64,000 nt of DNA from Cyanodermella asteris (GCA_900618795.1 UYJD01000018.1:62001-126000), one strand, 5' to 3'; shown: positions 30,842 through 42,777, counted from the first letter of the stretch. Notes: generated from the sequence alone by a model not told the origin. Translations and numbers: made by a program.

Positions 30842-32032
30842 CTACGAAGACTTGTCAGTCTTGGCCGCCGCCGACGCCCGATCATGTTCGTCAATATCCG
30901 TCGCCTCCCAAGGATAGTTGATCCACAGATCCCCGACGTCCCGCGCCGCAATGTATCCTCCCTTCAAGATCTCCTCAGGCAAAGTCCCCTTCTTCGGCTT
31001 GTTCTTGTTGTGAAGCACGAAGATGCCAAAGTTCGTCTTCTCGGCAGAGCCGTGCTTGGCTCGCGCCTCCTCGACGTCCTTGGAGACCTCCTTGACGGCG
31101 TACTCGAGGGTGGTGCGGGTGTCGTCGACCTCGTCGACGATCAGGACGTTCTTGCCGATTAGGTGGTCGAGGGACAGGGACGAGAAGTCGAGCCATTGTG
31201 TGCGGGTGACCTGGGTGCCGGGTGTTTCGGGGGCGGAGTCGGCGGATGTTGAGGGGAGGGTTTCGTAGAGGGAGAGTCCGATTGCCTGGATGGGAATGTT
31301 GTTGTCGCCGGGCTTCTTCAGGAACGATCTCGAAGGGAGTCAGTCAACCGGAAGCTAGTCAGGCACGATGAGTCGCAACAGGGACACAGAATCGATTTTG
31401 ATTCACAGGAACTTCGATGACGATCGTTGATGCTCGCGATTATGAAAATTGCCCAGTACCAAGGCACGCAGGCTCACATGACGCCCATATCACGGGGTTT
31501 TTTGTCCCAATGGGACGGAAGCAGGATCTAGGCTGGCACCAATGCTGCGGGTTCCCGACCAAGCGCTGCAGCGATTGGGACGGTACCCGACAGATGGGCA
31601 TTGGCAACCCCACATGCGAGATGACTTTGGTTTGGGATTTCATTCGCAACGTGAAGTAGCGCAGGCAAAATTGGTGTGACCGATGCAATGCTGTGCTACG
31701 GGAACGAAGATGCTTACCGAAGGATACGAGCAGGAACGTAGCCGCCACCGCCAATGGCGATCATAAGGGTGGGTTTGAATTCATTGAGAATTCTAGGAGC
31801 TGCTTCTTGGCAGAGCTTGTGTACCTGATTTTGATGGGTTCAGTATATTTCAAAAAAAAGTGTATATGAGAAGTATCATTCCAAGAAGGGCAATTATCCC
31901 GGATTTGGGTGTGCTCTCCACATTCGCTATCGCATTCATTCCTTATACACGCAACACAAGATAGCGGCTTGCACAGCAGCGAATTTCGGATGCACACACC
32001 TCGTTGTACGTAACGTAGAGCTTTTCAACCAT
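30842..32032 (-). CDS. xpt1: Xanthine/hypoxanthine phosphoribosyltransferase
   Basis: Exons (minus): 32032-32000, 31824-31718 and 31328-30842, giving 208 residues with consistent phases. The start MVEKLYVTYNEVHKLC is typical of yeast Xpt1/Hpt1-type enzymes. LMIAIGGGGYVPARILRSFLKK is the substrate-side loop. The PRPP-binding signature is VLIVDEVDDTRTTLEYA (about residues 113-129). The C-terminal INYPWEATDIDEHDRA is also characteristic. It salvages xanthine, guanine or hypoxanthine by adding 5-phosphoribose from PRPP to make nucleotides in the cytosol. The introns are 175 and 389 nt; the second is unusually long for this window, but it has a GTAAGC donor and a GACTGAC branch site close to the acceptor and restores the frame. 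Symbol given by family similarity. Confidence 0.9.
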
Positions 32033-35000
32033 TTTGGTAGGATTGTGGGTCTAGGGGTCTTCAGAATGAGGAAGAGAGCACGGAGCGACGCGCAGACAAT
32101 ACCCAGGCGCAGAGATACAGAGAGATAATATAGAGGGGTTAATCGGAGCCTTGATGGCAGGCTTGTAGGTGAGAGTCTCGTGCTCGAAAGAAACGTACCA
32201 GCCAAAGGCAAACATCGTCTCCAGAAACCTTTTTTCATGCCACCAAAGTTGAATGTGGGGCGAATTCATCGTCCTTGTAGGAATGAACTCCGACGAGTCT
32301 GCGAAACTCCACCTTGCTGCCTGTCAAAGTCCTAGCATCTCGCTGCATGTAATGCGAAGACCGTTTGTCCCCTAGCATTGTGTTTTTGCACGAGTGTCTG
32401 ATTTCATTGCGCTAATCATGCGAAGGATCGATGCACTTTCGACGGACGACAGCCGTACATGTTTGAAGAGAGACACGTTACAAGGAGCCTCCTACTCGTG
32501 GACTGAGCTGACACAAAATAGCACCCTTATAACGAGCTCTCAACACTCCGAAACATCGACGAGCACTCAGTGGGGCTATCCAGAGACTTGCATTCAGGTT
32601 TGAAGCAAGGACAATGATCTGACACAGCATCCCCCGTATCGTGCTAGCGCCTAGTCGCACAGCACGACCAGTTGCTGGTCACTGCAGGGATTTGACAGCT
32701 GAGCAGCTGCATGCATCTGAACCTACCTCGCTAGCACTTGCATCTGTCTCTTGCGGGCCAATAGGCCGCGTTTGGCCGCTTATCTCGTGGCTACTGATGT
32801 TTACAACCCTGTCAAATTGTTTCAACTGGTACTTGCAGGTCCGCTTATGGCCACCGTGAAGAAGCCAGGAGCAATCTCAAGCTTCTAACTCGTCCGTGTA
32901 GGAAGCTGGAAATGTGGTCACGCAAAGACACGAGCTGATCTCATCACGCCCTATACCGTTGCAAAGTCCCACGTACCGTCACAGATCAGTGTGCGCGACA
33001 CGTTCCCCTGCATTCTCTGGGCAGCATGAGCACAGGGCCGAGCGCATGGAGCAAAGACCAGAATGTCTCATCTCCAGAAAAAGGCAGTCAGGGCACAATC
33101 GCAATCTTCGCAATGCCACGAGATGCCACGGGTGAATGAGGTAATTTCAGCGCAACAAGATTGGCAGCTCCAAGGTGGGCAACGAGGATTCTGGGCTGCT
33201 CCCGTTTTGGGCGACACATGTGCTAAAGAAGCGCTACTCCGCGTGCATCGAGGCGTTGATCTGCCGGTGCCCCAGCCAGCCAACCAGCCATGGGCATGGT
33301 GGGCTGAAGAAGCATAGCGATCGACGCCGCTCCAGAAAAACGTGAGAAAGCATCTCGAAGGCGTGTGGGTTGCGATGCGCCCGTGCCGCAGTGACGGTGC
33401 TGCTCCCCTCTGCCAGAGGAACCGGTTGGCTCGGCTCATTTCCACTGCCCGCCTCTGATCCGGACTCGGATCTCACCTTAATGCAGGCACCAAAGACGGC
33501 GGGTCAGTTGACTGGTTGAGCTGTCGACCTGCACATGCGAGGGGCAGGCTCAGAAAACGGTGCGAGACTCCAGTGTCTTTTGTCTGGGTATCACTGTTGG
33601 GCTAGATACTGCGCTCATTAGATTGAAGTAAGTTGCAGAATGATTTTGAGTTGTTGGTTCCTCAAGTAGTGTTATGTGGTCTGCGTTATGCTAGTCTGCG
33701 AGTGCGGTTGTTGTACAATACCAAGAGTCACTACTGCATGTATAGTAAATTGGCGGAGAGCTCTTGCAAAGTTAAAACGAGACCTGCAGGCTGCAACCTT
33801 CCTGGCTCAGGCCGAACAGATGGTGGGTTAAACGCACACTGACAGCCTGACACGCGACGGCTGTGGTGACTCGAGATACTGTATACTGTACTTTTGCAAA
33901 GTAGAAGTTCGCTGGCGCATGGCTGCCTGGTTCTCCAAGTCTCGATTGCTTGCAAGCTTTGCTCTCCTCTGGATGGGAGCGCGATCAGCTTGACGATAAC
34001 GTCTTTGTTGTGGGCGTGTGCTAGCTTCCGCTGGTTCATGCTCCTTCGCCCTCTGATCCTAGCGACTTGAGCCGTCTACGCTCGGTACATGCCAGCGATT
34101 GGTTGCTCGAAAAGTCCGCCAGATCGTGCCTTGTTCCTCCTTTCGAGCACACCAGCTTGTGGTCTTTGCTCTGCGGCGCCGTAGGAGCGGCGGTTTATCG
34201 GTGGTGTTTCTGCTTCGAGCTTCTTCGCCACGTCGCTTCGGTCTGGGTTTCTACTTGTGACTGTACAAGATAATTACGAGCGATCCGTTGGCAGCTTCTC
34301 CAGACTGTCTCAAGACTCGAAGCATGCCAGACCGTAGTTACCATCGGCTCTCGAGCATGCTTACGGTGCGGTGCTGCCAGTGCCATAGCTCGGACTGCGA
34401 GGTACCGCAAGAGGTTCCACTGCTTACCAAGGTTAGCGTCTTCGTCGAGTCTTCGAGGAGCTCATAAGCTCGGCAGGTCGATCAGCAGCGATCAGTGATC
34501 AGCTTGTGGCGTTCGGCTCATCCCTCCATCTCCATCAGCTCGAGAGGATTTCTGGCACACTCTCGCCTGCAATCATCACAGACCAGTAGGTGAACCCAGC
34601 GTACCGGGCGCCCGCAAACCCCCGTCATTCCCCAAGGAGAGCTTTAACCACCCTGCTCCCCGCCCGGGGCGTGAGAGAGAAGATCGTACTGTACTGTCTG
34701 TTGCCGTTGTTGCTTCTGCTGCTGCTTGCTGCTGCTGTCTCGAACCTTGCTCGGTGCCAGGCACAACAGCACTGCTGCTGGACTCGTCTTCTCTCCTTCT
34801 TGCACTACTCGTTTTGACTCTCACACGACGCTTCTGCCTCTTGTGCCAGCGTCCCGACACTCTCGCCGTACGACCACGCCGTTGACAGCCCGACAACGTT
34901 CGTCGCCGGCACGGTCCATTGGCACAGCAGCACCGCCGTCAGCTTCCACACAGCTTCCACGCCAGAAGGGCCAAGACCAGACTCGCGCAGCGCCGCCCGC

Positions 35001-35570
35001 CGAGCCCACTTCCCAGACCTTCGACTCTTTGCCGAGCTGTTCCACGACGCCTCGCCCGTCTTCAACTTTGAACTGGAAACGCCGGGCAGACGCTGGCTGT
35101 CGGCAGATCACTGGTCGGCGAGACATACAGTTGCTGCCTTGCGACAATCGTTCTGCGTCAACTGCGGCGACTGCATTGCGTTGACTGCTTGGTGCTTTGG
35201 TAACTCAAGCTTCTGCACCCAGAGCTCTGCTCCGCAACTGCACCACTTAGCTGTCCCGGTCTTTCGGCGAGCACATCCCTGTGCACCGCGGCAAGCTGCA
35301 TATCTTATATAACTTGCCCAGCTTCAGGACAGTTCCTTCCGCAGCACGGTGCTCCAGCACAACATTGAAAGGAAACGTAAGGCATAAGTTACGCCGTCGA
35401 TGCGACTCTGATCTCTTGGTTTCCGCCGTCCGATCCCGCTCAACAGCGGCACATATCGCTCGTTACCGAAATTCATTACAGCTCTCTGCCTCGGGATCCG
35501 CCGCGGCCATTGAAGCATCGCAGGACTTGCGAACAAGCCCGGCAGCCTTCTTTCCCTTCCGGAGCAGACC
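32033..35570. other. 3.5 kb gene-free stretch, including probable long leader of HSF gene
   Basis: No convincing gene on either strand. From about 34,600 the sequence becomes C/T-rich with CTG/CTT runs (about 34,693-34,745), resembling the long pyrimidine-rich leaders of fungal regulatory genes. A frame at 34726-35184 (plus, 152 codons) is Ser/Thr/Arg-rich low complexity and is treated as leader sequence. 32,033-34,560 is mixed-composition sequence with only short overlapping frames. Confidence 0.45.
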
Positions 35571-37515
35571 ATGAGTCGCATGGAAGTCAGTCCAAGACCA
35601 GCACCACTATCCAGCGACGCGGCGTATGGCTCTCATCGTCACATCCCAATCCTTTCCTCCACAACATCAATTAGCAATCAGAACCCAGATGCCATGGATA
35701 TAACTCCTCCATCCTCCGCGAAAATGCCTCCTCCGAAGACTACTAGCCCTGAAGGCGACCAAGGGGCGTCGCCCAAAAGCACAGACACCAACTCGCGAAA
35801 AGAGAATGGCAAAGGCAACAGCCAAGGGTCGGCCAATGGCAGTCAGGGCAACACAATGAATGCTGCCGTTGCTGCTCAGTTGCAGGGGCAAGGCAAGGTG
35901 GTGAATACGGCCTTCATACACAAGCTATATGCCATGCTAGAGGACGAAACAATACAGCATCTGATCGCATGGTCGCCTCAAGGAGACAGCTTTGTGATGT
36001 CACCCAGTCCTGACTTCTCCAAAGTCCTTTCGCAATATTTCAAGCACACAAATATCTCGTCGTTCGTCCGGCAATTGAACATGTACGGCTTCCACAAAGT
36101 TAGCGACGTTTTCCACACAGGGAGCGCAGATGGACAAACGATGTGGGAATTCAAGCACGGAAACAATAACTTCAAGAGGGGCGACACCAGCTCGTTGAGA
36201 GAAATCAAGAGACGGGCTTCCAGGCATGCGTTGATTCAGCGAGACTCGTTTCCTCCGACGCAGCAACACAAACCAAGTATATCCCAGCCAGGTACTCCAG
36301 CCGAACCAACAGGCGACCCGGATCAAAGACTGGCCAGTCTCGAATACACCATGCACGATCTCCACGCACGACTAGCGCGATCCGAAGAAGGCAATCACCA
36401 TTTAAGCACGAGATGCGCGTGGTTGAGCGAGAGCTTGGCACTTCATCAACGATGGAATCACGAATTTGCCCAGATCGTTATAAGAATGACAGCAGGTCGC
36501 GACGAGCCGTCATACCGAGATGGTAAGCTTGCCTGAGTAGCCGTGAAATTTGACATCAAAATTGTAATGACTGAGAGTCTGACATGCGATAGTACTAAAT
36601 TTGCAACGCGAGATTGCCAATGCGCCGCCAGACCCATTCGAGCAACCTAGACAAGGATATCCTCCGCATGGTGGACACGATCCAATCTCACCTCGTCAAG
36701 GCCCGCCAGATGATCGACGCGCATCATTGTCAAGCATGCAGCACTCTCCTTATCGCCAGGCATTCCCCAGACCTCCGGTTCCGCAGCATATGGCGCTGTC
36801 GCCGCGTCGCTATGGTTCAACCAGCGGAGGCCCATCTGGTCTTCCACCATCTTCATCCGGGTACTCTCCCACGACACCTACCGCCCATCGCCCATCAATC
36901 CCAGGTCCTCAATTCACGCATCCTGGTCTGCCAGCCCCCCACGCTCCGCATCCACTCAGTTCTGTTGCTGAACCAGGCCAGTCTCCGAATCCGAGCAATC
37001 TAGCTCGCCGACACACATCTGCAGACATCCGGGCGAACGATGGATGGCAGCAAGCTCAAAGCCATATTCCAGGCCCAAGTGGTCACCCGACATTACCAGC
37101 CCCGGGTAGTGGCTCTCAGTGGCCTTCGTCCAATAATCCTCCTCAGCACGGTGAAGAAGCGCAGCAAATTCGAAGCAGTCTCGAAAACTACCAGTTTGGT
37201 GCACCGAGTCGTCGTGGAACCGTGAGAAGCCGGCCCGGATCACCCCCAGCTCCGGATCGCGACATGAGTCAGGCGCCCCCTGTCAGTGGACCCTTCGCAG
37301 GTCAAAGTGAAAACGGTGGTGGGTGGAGTGGCTTTGGAGGTGACAGACCACGAGGGTATGCTCAAAGATTCGCAGATCAAGGCAGCGCTCCACCGACAAG
37401 GAGAAGTAGCATGGCCAGCGGCTTGCAAAGCCTCCTCAACCCTGCCGATACCGCGGAAAGGATCGAAGAAGAAGACACGGGAGCCGAGGAAAGAAAACGC
37501 AAGCGGCTGGCATGA
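35571..37515 (+). CDS. HSF-type transcription factor (Sfl1-like)
   Basis: Exons 35571-36522 and 36593-37515 give 624 residues. The 70-nt intron has GTAAGC and TAG borders and a CTGAC branch site. Residues about 112-218 are an HSF-type winged-helix DNA-binding domain: FIHKLYAMLEDETIQHLIAW, then FSKVLSQYFKHTNISSFVRQ with the recognition helix, LNMYGFHKV, and WEFKHGNNNFKRGDTSSLREI. After it comes a coiled-coil-like segment (about 250-310: QRLASLEYTMHDLHARLARS). The rest is a long Pro/Ser/Gly-rich tail ending in an EEEDTGAEERKRKR basic patch, a possible nuclear signal. The domain is close to the general HSF fold, but the low-complexity arms and lack of a clear HR-A/B trimer region suggest the Sfl1-type regulators of growth form and stress rather than Hsf1 itself. 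The second in-frame ATG is at 35580. Confidence 0.88.
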
Positions 37516-38197
37516 TTCAATATTCGGCAGTGACTGGGAAGGTATGTTTTCCGCAGACGAAGGCCCACCAATGTCGAAATGTGCACTTGCAATGTCAGAG
37601 AGGTCGAACTTATAATTATCAAGCGCTCACTGCACGCATGGCAGCAGCGTTTAGGAACGAAATCAGCTCGATGTTGAGCAACTTATAATTATGAGCTGAA
37701 TACTATTCATAACTGGACACGAGGGCCCTCGAAACAGTTATCGACAAGCCGCCACACTTTCCTGTCAAAGAGTCGAGTGGGGAGTTAGTACGCGCTTGTC
37801 ATGTTTGCTGTGTTCCTCGCGCTTGACGAATTTCTCAAGTTCTTACCTGTACGATAGCTTCTCCCTTTGTCGAGATGCGTCACCACCGTCTGAGAAGTCT
37901 AATTTGCCAGCACCACCGATTGTGTTGTCTCGGTCACCACTGGTGATACCTTTTCGAAGGTCGGCAGAAAATCGCAACATTGGCTCGTCGTCCAGTTCGT
38001 GCCAATTCGGGCAGTCGTTTTCCAACGTTTGTCTGACCATGGATACACAATTACAATTCAGACTATTTTTTGGGTTGTCATGCCATCGTTCGGTGCGTCT
38101 TTGTAAAACAACAAACTTTCATCGCTTCTCAAACACTCTTCACCTACGAATTTTGCGCCTCCCCTTCAGCTTCACGGCCTCCCAAACCAGGGCCAGG
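37516..38197. other. Intergenic interval
   Basis: HSF 3' region and upstream of the F-box-like gene. A frame continuous with the next gene starts at about 37796, but its first 130 codons are Ser/Arg-rich and unconvincing. A repeated ACTTATAATTAT word occurs near 37610 and 37681. Confidence 0.4.
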
Positions 38198-39490
38198 ATG
38201 TCACTTTATAACAGCTCACTTCAGGGACTTCTTCCCACAGATGTCTGGCTCGTCATCATCGGCCTTTTTGTGGACAACTTGCAGATTCAGGCGGACGACA
38301 GTGCTGATTGCATGCGGTCCGCTCTCCTACGGCAATGGATCCGCGCCAAAGACAACCTCTGCTTTACCTTGGATCACAACGATCCGAAACTCTTCATACG
38401 CGCTAGCTTTCTCCGTACTCGTCCTTGCGGGCGCCTTTCCTTACTGCTCCCCGTTCTCGCTTCCCGGGATACGCGGGATGTATGGTTACGCACACTCGTC
38501 CTCTACGTCCTCGCCAGCAGACTCTCGAGCACCCACCTCTTCTCATTGCCGTCGACGGCAACGGCCTGCGCCTGTCACTCGACATTGACACTGAACAACC
38601 GCTTCATTGTCCCACCAGGCCTCGCCCAGTTTCTGAGGCGTCTGGAACTCGAGCAGAACACCTGCCTGGCCCTCTCCCCCATCACTCAGTCCCCCTGAAC
38701 GCCGTTTGGATTCCGATCTCGGTACAGTTTCCCCAACTTGAGGACTCTCACATACCACTTCTTCGGCACGTACGGTTTCCCAGACGCAATCGCCGAGCAC
38801 GCGGCGCATCTACCCGCGGGCCAGCTGTTCCTCCACGACGTCCTGCCGTACCACCTCCCCCGCCTGACCGAGATCCGCATCGTTCGATCCTGGAACCTCG
38901 AGGTCGCGACCGAGGACGCCATCGACTTGTTTTTCGATCCCGCACAGCGGCATGCTCTGGGCTTGGTAGGCCGGCCGAGCCCGGGCTGGGCTCTGATATC
39001 CGTGTTCGGCCGACCTCCCTTCAACTGGGATGTCATGATGAGCCCTCTGAACGATGCGATTCGCGCGCTACCAGGGCTTGCTGAGAGTTGTCGACGGCAG
39101 GCGTTCGTGGCCAGGTCTGCGCCGGAAAGGATCGACGAGAATCTCGATGTCGAGATGGTCGACGTGGCCATGTTGGAGCGCTGGGCTGGCAGAGCTGGAC
39201 GGGTCGATTTCGGGGCTCGGATGTCGGGAGGCCAGGAGTTCATGGGTGAGGATGTTGTTTTCGATACGGTAAAGGCCACCGCGACGAGGAGAGAAGGCGC
39301 GGACGTGCACATGAGGTCGAAGGAGAGGGCGAGGAGATATGCGAGGGATCCTGAGTGGGACGTCTTGGTTCTGTGGAGTCGGAGACATGATGTGCAACGC
39401 AGGAGGCGGGTGTTGACGCGTTTAAATCAGAATTGTCCAGGTTACGAGATGCTGGGCAGTTCTCATCTGGGGAAGCTATTAGGGGCGTGA
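38198..39490 (+). pseudogene. F-box/LRR-like gene with an in-frame TGA
   Basis: From the ATG at 38198 (MSLYNSSLQGLLPTDVWLVI, an F-box-like start with 'LPTDVW') one frame runs to 39490, apart from a TGA at 38696-38698. The part after the stop (FPNLRTLTYHFFGTYGF, then LTEIRIVRSWNLEVATED) is clearly protein-like, as in fungal F-box/leucine-rich-type proteins. Either the stop is real and the gene is broken, or an intron removes it. A frame-preserving intron from the GTTTCT at 38629 to the CAG at 38727 (99 nt) would give a continuous 397-residue protein, but that donor is weak. The upstream half also has open alternative frames, so its true reading is less sure. F-box proteins recruit substrates to SCF ubiquitin ligases; the F-box call here is tentative. 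Confidence 0.5.
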
Positions 39491-40104
39491 TGGCGATTGG
39501 GAGTCGTGAAGTGGGAGTCGTGGCTGCTGTACTTTGGCTGATGCTCAATTATTAAGGGCGTGTTGCAAGTACTTTAGCGGGATGCAATCACTGGCTAGAC
39601 AGGACCACGCATATTGGAGCCTTCAGACACAACAAAGCCGCAAGTACATTTGTCGCTCCGCCGGTCGATTCGCGCAGCATGGACAGAGGATTCGGCGCGG
39701 CGCCGGCGATTCTACCTCCTTGCCTCGCAACCTCGGGACAACACCACTTGTCAATGACAAGCCATTGTTCTGCAAACTGTGACATTGGATTGCGAGATCA
39801 CAATGGATTGTGACAGACCAAGACCATGGTAACACGAGAGGATTGATTCGAACTCTTCGCTTTGAGCAATAAAGAAGTCGCCACATCATGAAAGGATCAC
39901 GCGAGCGCAACAGATACTGTGTTCAGTGCAACAGATTCTGTGTCCAGGTTGATCTTGCACCTTAAAAGACCTTCATTCTCCTCCAGTTGACGAAATTTGT
40001 TCACCATCCACTCTCACTTAGACGATCTCTCACACACTCAGACTCTTATTCTCCACATCACTTCGAACCCCGAAAAAGTGCCAGGCGCATTACACACTCG
40101 AGCG
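39491..40104. other. Intergenic interval
   Basis: About 600 bp between the F-box-like gene and the exonuclease gene. A small imperfect direct repeat with the core CAGAT(A/T)CTGTGT lies at about 39911-39942. No gene was found. Confidence 0.4.
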
Positions 40105-41586
40105 ATGTCTAACCCCGAGGTAAGTCTCCTTGATCTCGTGAAACCCCAAAAGGTCAAAATTCCAAAGTCTGAACGTCGAAAAGGTAGAGGCCGACAAGTG
40201 GATTTTTCACAAACTGACAAACTTCCAGCTACCATCCCCGAAGACGGCGAAAATGCTCCGACACAAGAGGACCTTGAGGAACAGGTTAGCGAGTTGACCC
40301 GATTGGAACTTGAAGCGCCTATAAAGTGGCTTCATAACGTACCGCAGGGGTACGAAGCCGACTTTGTAGTCAACACGATCAAAGCTCTACAGACGGATGA
40401 GCAACTGAGCGACACAAACTATTGGCGCATCGGGCTCAACGTACGGGATTACGTTGACGAATTTGCCGGCAAGACCATGGAAGCAACGTACCGCAAGTGG
40501 AGCTTGCCGGAGAATTTCCAGCACCTTAGGTCATGTCTCACTTGCCAACAGACAAGACTGATTCGTCCAGAGCATCGTCTTGCCGCTGATGAGGAGGAAT
40601 GTATGTTCCACGATACTGCGTCGAGATTTCCTCAAGATCGTCAGGTCTGCATGACCTGTGACCCCGACTTTCTCACGGGAGGATTCTTTGTAGATTGGAA
40701 GTATACGAATCGCCTGTCTGGAAAGACGTGCAGAAGAGAGCCAAAGCACAATTGGGTGTCTGTCCAGGCCGGATTCTGGCGGGATGCTTTTTTGGTACCG
40801 GCCAAAAATTTGGAGAATCCAAAGCTGGAGGTGGTCGCAATCGACTGCGAAATGGTCGAGGTCACTCGGGACGGCGTCAAGTATGACGAAATCATCACGC
40901 TCAGTGCCGTGGACTGTGTGACTAACAAGATCCTCATTAACTGTATCGTGGTCCCCGATGGGGAGATCACTGATTATCGAACCGAGTTTACTGGCTTCAC
41001 GCCAGAGCTGCTGGCAGTCGCAGTTGCGCAGGGGAAGGTCGTCAAGGGACTCAAAGCTCTGCAGGATTTGTTCTCCTCGGTTGTGGACCAAGAGACTGTC
41101 ATTGCTGGGTGGGGAATGTCTAACGATTTGAAGTGCCTAAAACTGGCACATAATCGAATCACAGACGTTCAGGTCATCGATCGGTACGCGCGCGGGCAAT
41201 GGTCAGTGCGAAAACTGAAGCACGTGGCTTACGAAAAGTTGAGAGCTGAAATCCAGAATGGCGCCCATGGGAGCCTCGAAGACGCTCTCGCAACAGCAGA
41301 GCTTTTGAGGGTTTTCATGGGTCTATCGAAATGGAAATGGGAGGTTAAAACGTTACCTCAACGGCAGCAAAAGGCCATCGAGGACCGGCAGTGGGAGATG
41401 GAGCAGGACGTGCGAAGGAAAGCGTACCTTGTACCACCACCTGCGACCGTCACCACCGGTGCTGAGACCGAAGCCTGGCATCGTAGTACCTGGAGCAAAT
41501 ATGTCCGAGGTACGCCACTCGTTGCAGGTGTGGATTATGAGGCGATGAATCCGTCAGATCACCCTGTCCGCCAGATCACGAGGTAG
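40105..41586 (+). CDS. DEDDh 3'-5' RNA exonuclease (REX-type)
   Basis: The ATG at 40105 (MSNPEVSLLDLVKPQKVKIP) gives 493 residues; the frame is open further upstream but has no better start. Residues about 243-402 are an RNase-T-like exonuclease: ExoI AIDCEMVEV (Asp247, Glu249), ExoII Asp341 in GMSNDLKCL, and ExoIII HGSLEDALAT with His388 and Asp393. This DEDDh set is complete. Before it, residues about 145-185 hold CLTC, CMFH and CMTC pairs that look like a zinc-binding module. The N-terminus is basic. REX1/REX3/REX4 relatives trim 5S rRNA, tRNA or pre-rRNA 3' ends in the nucleus. The Cys-rich module and the C-terminal arm are not part of the yeast proteins as I know them, so the precise orthology is open. 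No introns. Confidence 0.88.
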   Translation: MSNPEVSLLDLVKPQKVKIPKSERRKGRGRQVDFSQTDKLPATIPEDGENAPTQEDLEEQVSELTRLELEAPIKWLHNVPQGYEADFVVNTIKALQTDEQLSDTNYWRIGLNVRDYVDEFAGKTMEATYRKWSLPENFQHLRSCLTCQQTRLIRPEHRLAADEEECMFHDTASRFPQDRQVCMTCDPDFLTGGFFVDWKYTNRLSGKTCRREPKHNWVSVQAGFWRDAFLVPAKNLENPKLEVVAIDCEMVEVTRDGVKYDEIITLSAVDCVTNKILINCIVVPDGEITDYRTEFTGFTPELLAVAVAQGKVVKGLKALQDLFSSVVDQETVIAGWGMSNDLKCLKLAHNRITDVQVIDRYARGQWSVRKLKHVAYEKLRAEIQNGAHGSLEDALATAELLRVFMGLSKWKWEVKTLPQRQQKAIEDRQWEMEQDVRRKAYLVPPPATVTTGAETEAWHRSTWSKYVRGTPLVAGVDYEAMNPSDHPVRQITR

Positions 41587-42276
41587 CCGTCAAGCTCCCT
41601 AGACTAGCCAATAATTAATCTTCTTCAAACTTAAAGATAAAGTTTATCTTGCAAGCATACTATCCGCGCTTGTAGTCGCGTGAAAGTCGTTAACGCCGCT
41701 GCGATGGACAGCTTTCCCCATTTGATGGGGCCAGTCGATGATGCTCATTGGCATTGTCTGCAAGGCAATCATCAGACATTGAAAGGCCGTCCGAGCAGGT
41801 TGTGAGAGCGGCCTCGCAGGATAGAACGGGCCCTTATGCTAACGAGAGATGCGTAGCAAGTCAGATCTAAGATGAAAGACGACGGCGATGTAGGTGGGAA
41901 ACGACCAGCAGACAGCAGCGTCCTGGCCGGCAAGCGCCACGTTGAATTGCTCGACTTGCAAATCGGACTGGTCGTTTAGCATCCAGACCAAACATCTCAT
42001 CAATGCGACTGAAGCTTCTTTGTCAACAAAAAGCGGGCTCTGAACACAATGCAATCATGACCGAAGCATCAGGAGACACGACTCAGACGATCTCAGCCTT
42101 GCAGTCTGCCCGGCCCGCTCATGGCGCGAACCAAGACCGGGCAGACTATTCCAGAACCCGCAGAGAGAGGGACACAGTCTTCAGCTTGCGCCGTACAATT
42201 TCTTTTCCGTATCAATGCTGAGCGCGAAAATTTGTGTCATAAACCGTGAATCGAAAAGTGATCCGAATACTACCCG
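41587..42276. other. Intergenic interval
   Basis: About 690 bp between two plus-strand genes. Only short overlapping frames; no RNA gene or repeat was recognised. Confidence 0.4.
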
Positions 42277-42777
42277 ATGTCCCTCGAGAGCAACAAACCC
42301 AGACTCCCCCTCACCGCGCGGCGAGACATCCGCTCAGAATGGGACGCCAAATCCGAAACCCTGCGCTCAGCTCTCGGCTCTCTCACCGGCATTCCCGACC
42401 TCGAACTGATCCCCAACTTCCACACCAACGCCGATGCGTTGCGAGCACCCTCCGAGGATCCAAAGTCGGACGAGGAGACTCGCAAGCATCATATCGAGTC
42501 CGTCATGTCGTCCCTTGGCTATCAGACGTACGTATATTTTGACAAGCTACGGGAATACCTCGAAGCGCAGGGCTTCGGGGGCGATGCGATGTTGCAGGAG
42601 GGGTTCGGGGAGGTCGTGTCGGCGAAGACCGTCGGGTTGAGGATTGTGGAGAGATTGGAGAGGAGGGAGTGGAATGAGATTGTGGTTGAGGAGGGTGTCC
42701 TGTGGATGCAGTGTATGGTGAAGGGATGGGCTATCAAGCAAGACACGATTGCGGATGGGCTGTTGCAAATGTTGTAA
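42277..42777 (+). CDS. Small hypothetical protein
   Basis: A 166-residue frame from an ATG at 42277. It is predicted mostly helical: RDIRSEWDAKSETLRSALGS, then ESVMSSLGYQTYVYFDKLRE, FGEVVSAKTVGLRIVERLER and a Trp-containing C-terminus. Composition is balanced and not low-complexity, which supports a real gene. It has no signal peptide, membrane segment or recognised domain. It converges with the metallopeptidase remnant on the other strand, 92 bp away. Function unknown. Confidence 0.65.
   Translation: MSLESNKPRLPLTARRDIRSEWDAKSETLRSALGSLTGIPDLELIPNFHTNADALRAPSEDPKSDEETRKHHIESVMSSLGYQTYVYFDKLREYLEAQGFGGDAMLQEGFGEVVSAKTVGLRIVERLERREWNEIVVEEGVLWMQCMVKGWAIKQDTIADGLLQML

Noticed and set aside
34726-35184. 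152-codon frame before the HSF gene
   Set aside because: Low-complexity Ser/Thr/Arg sequence in the probable leader.
39781-39930. tRNA-like TTCGAAT loop on the minus strand
   Set aside because: The flanking bases do not form a T stem, and no acceptor or anticodon arm could be drawn.
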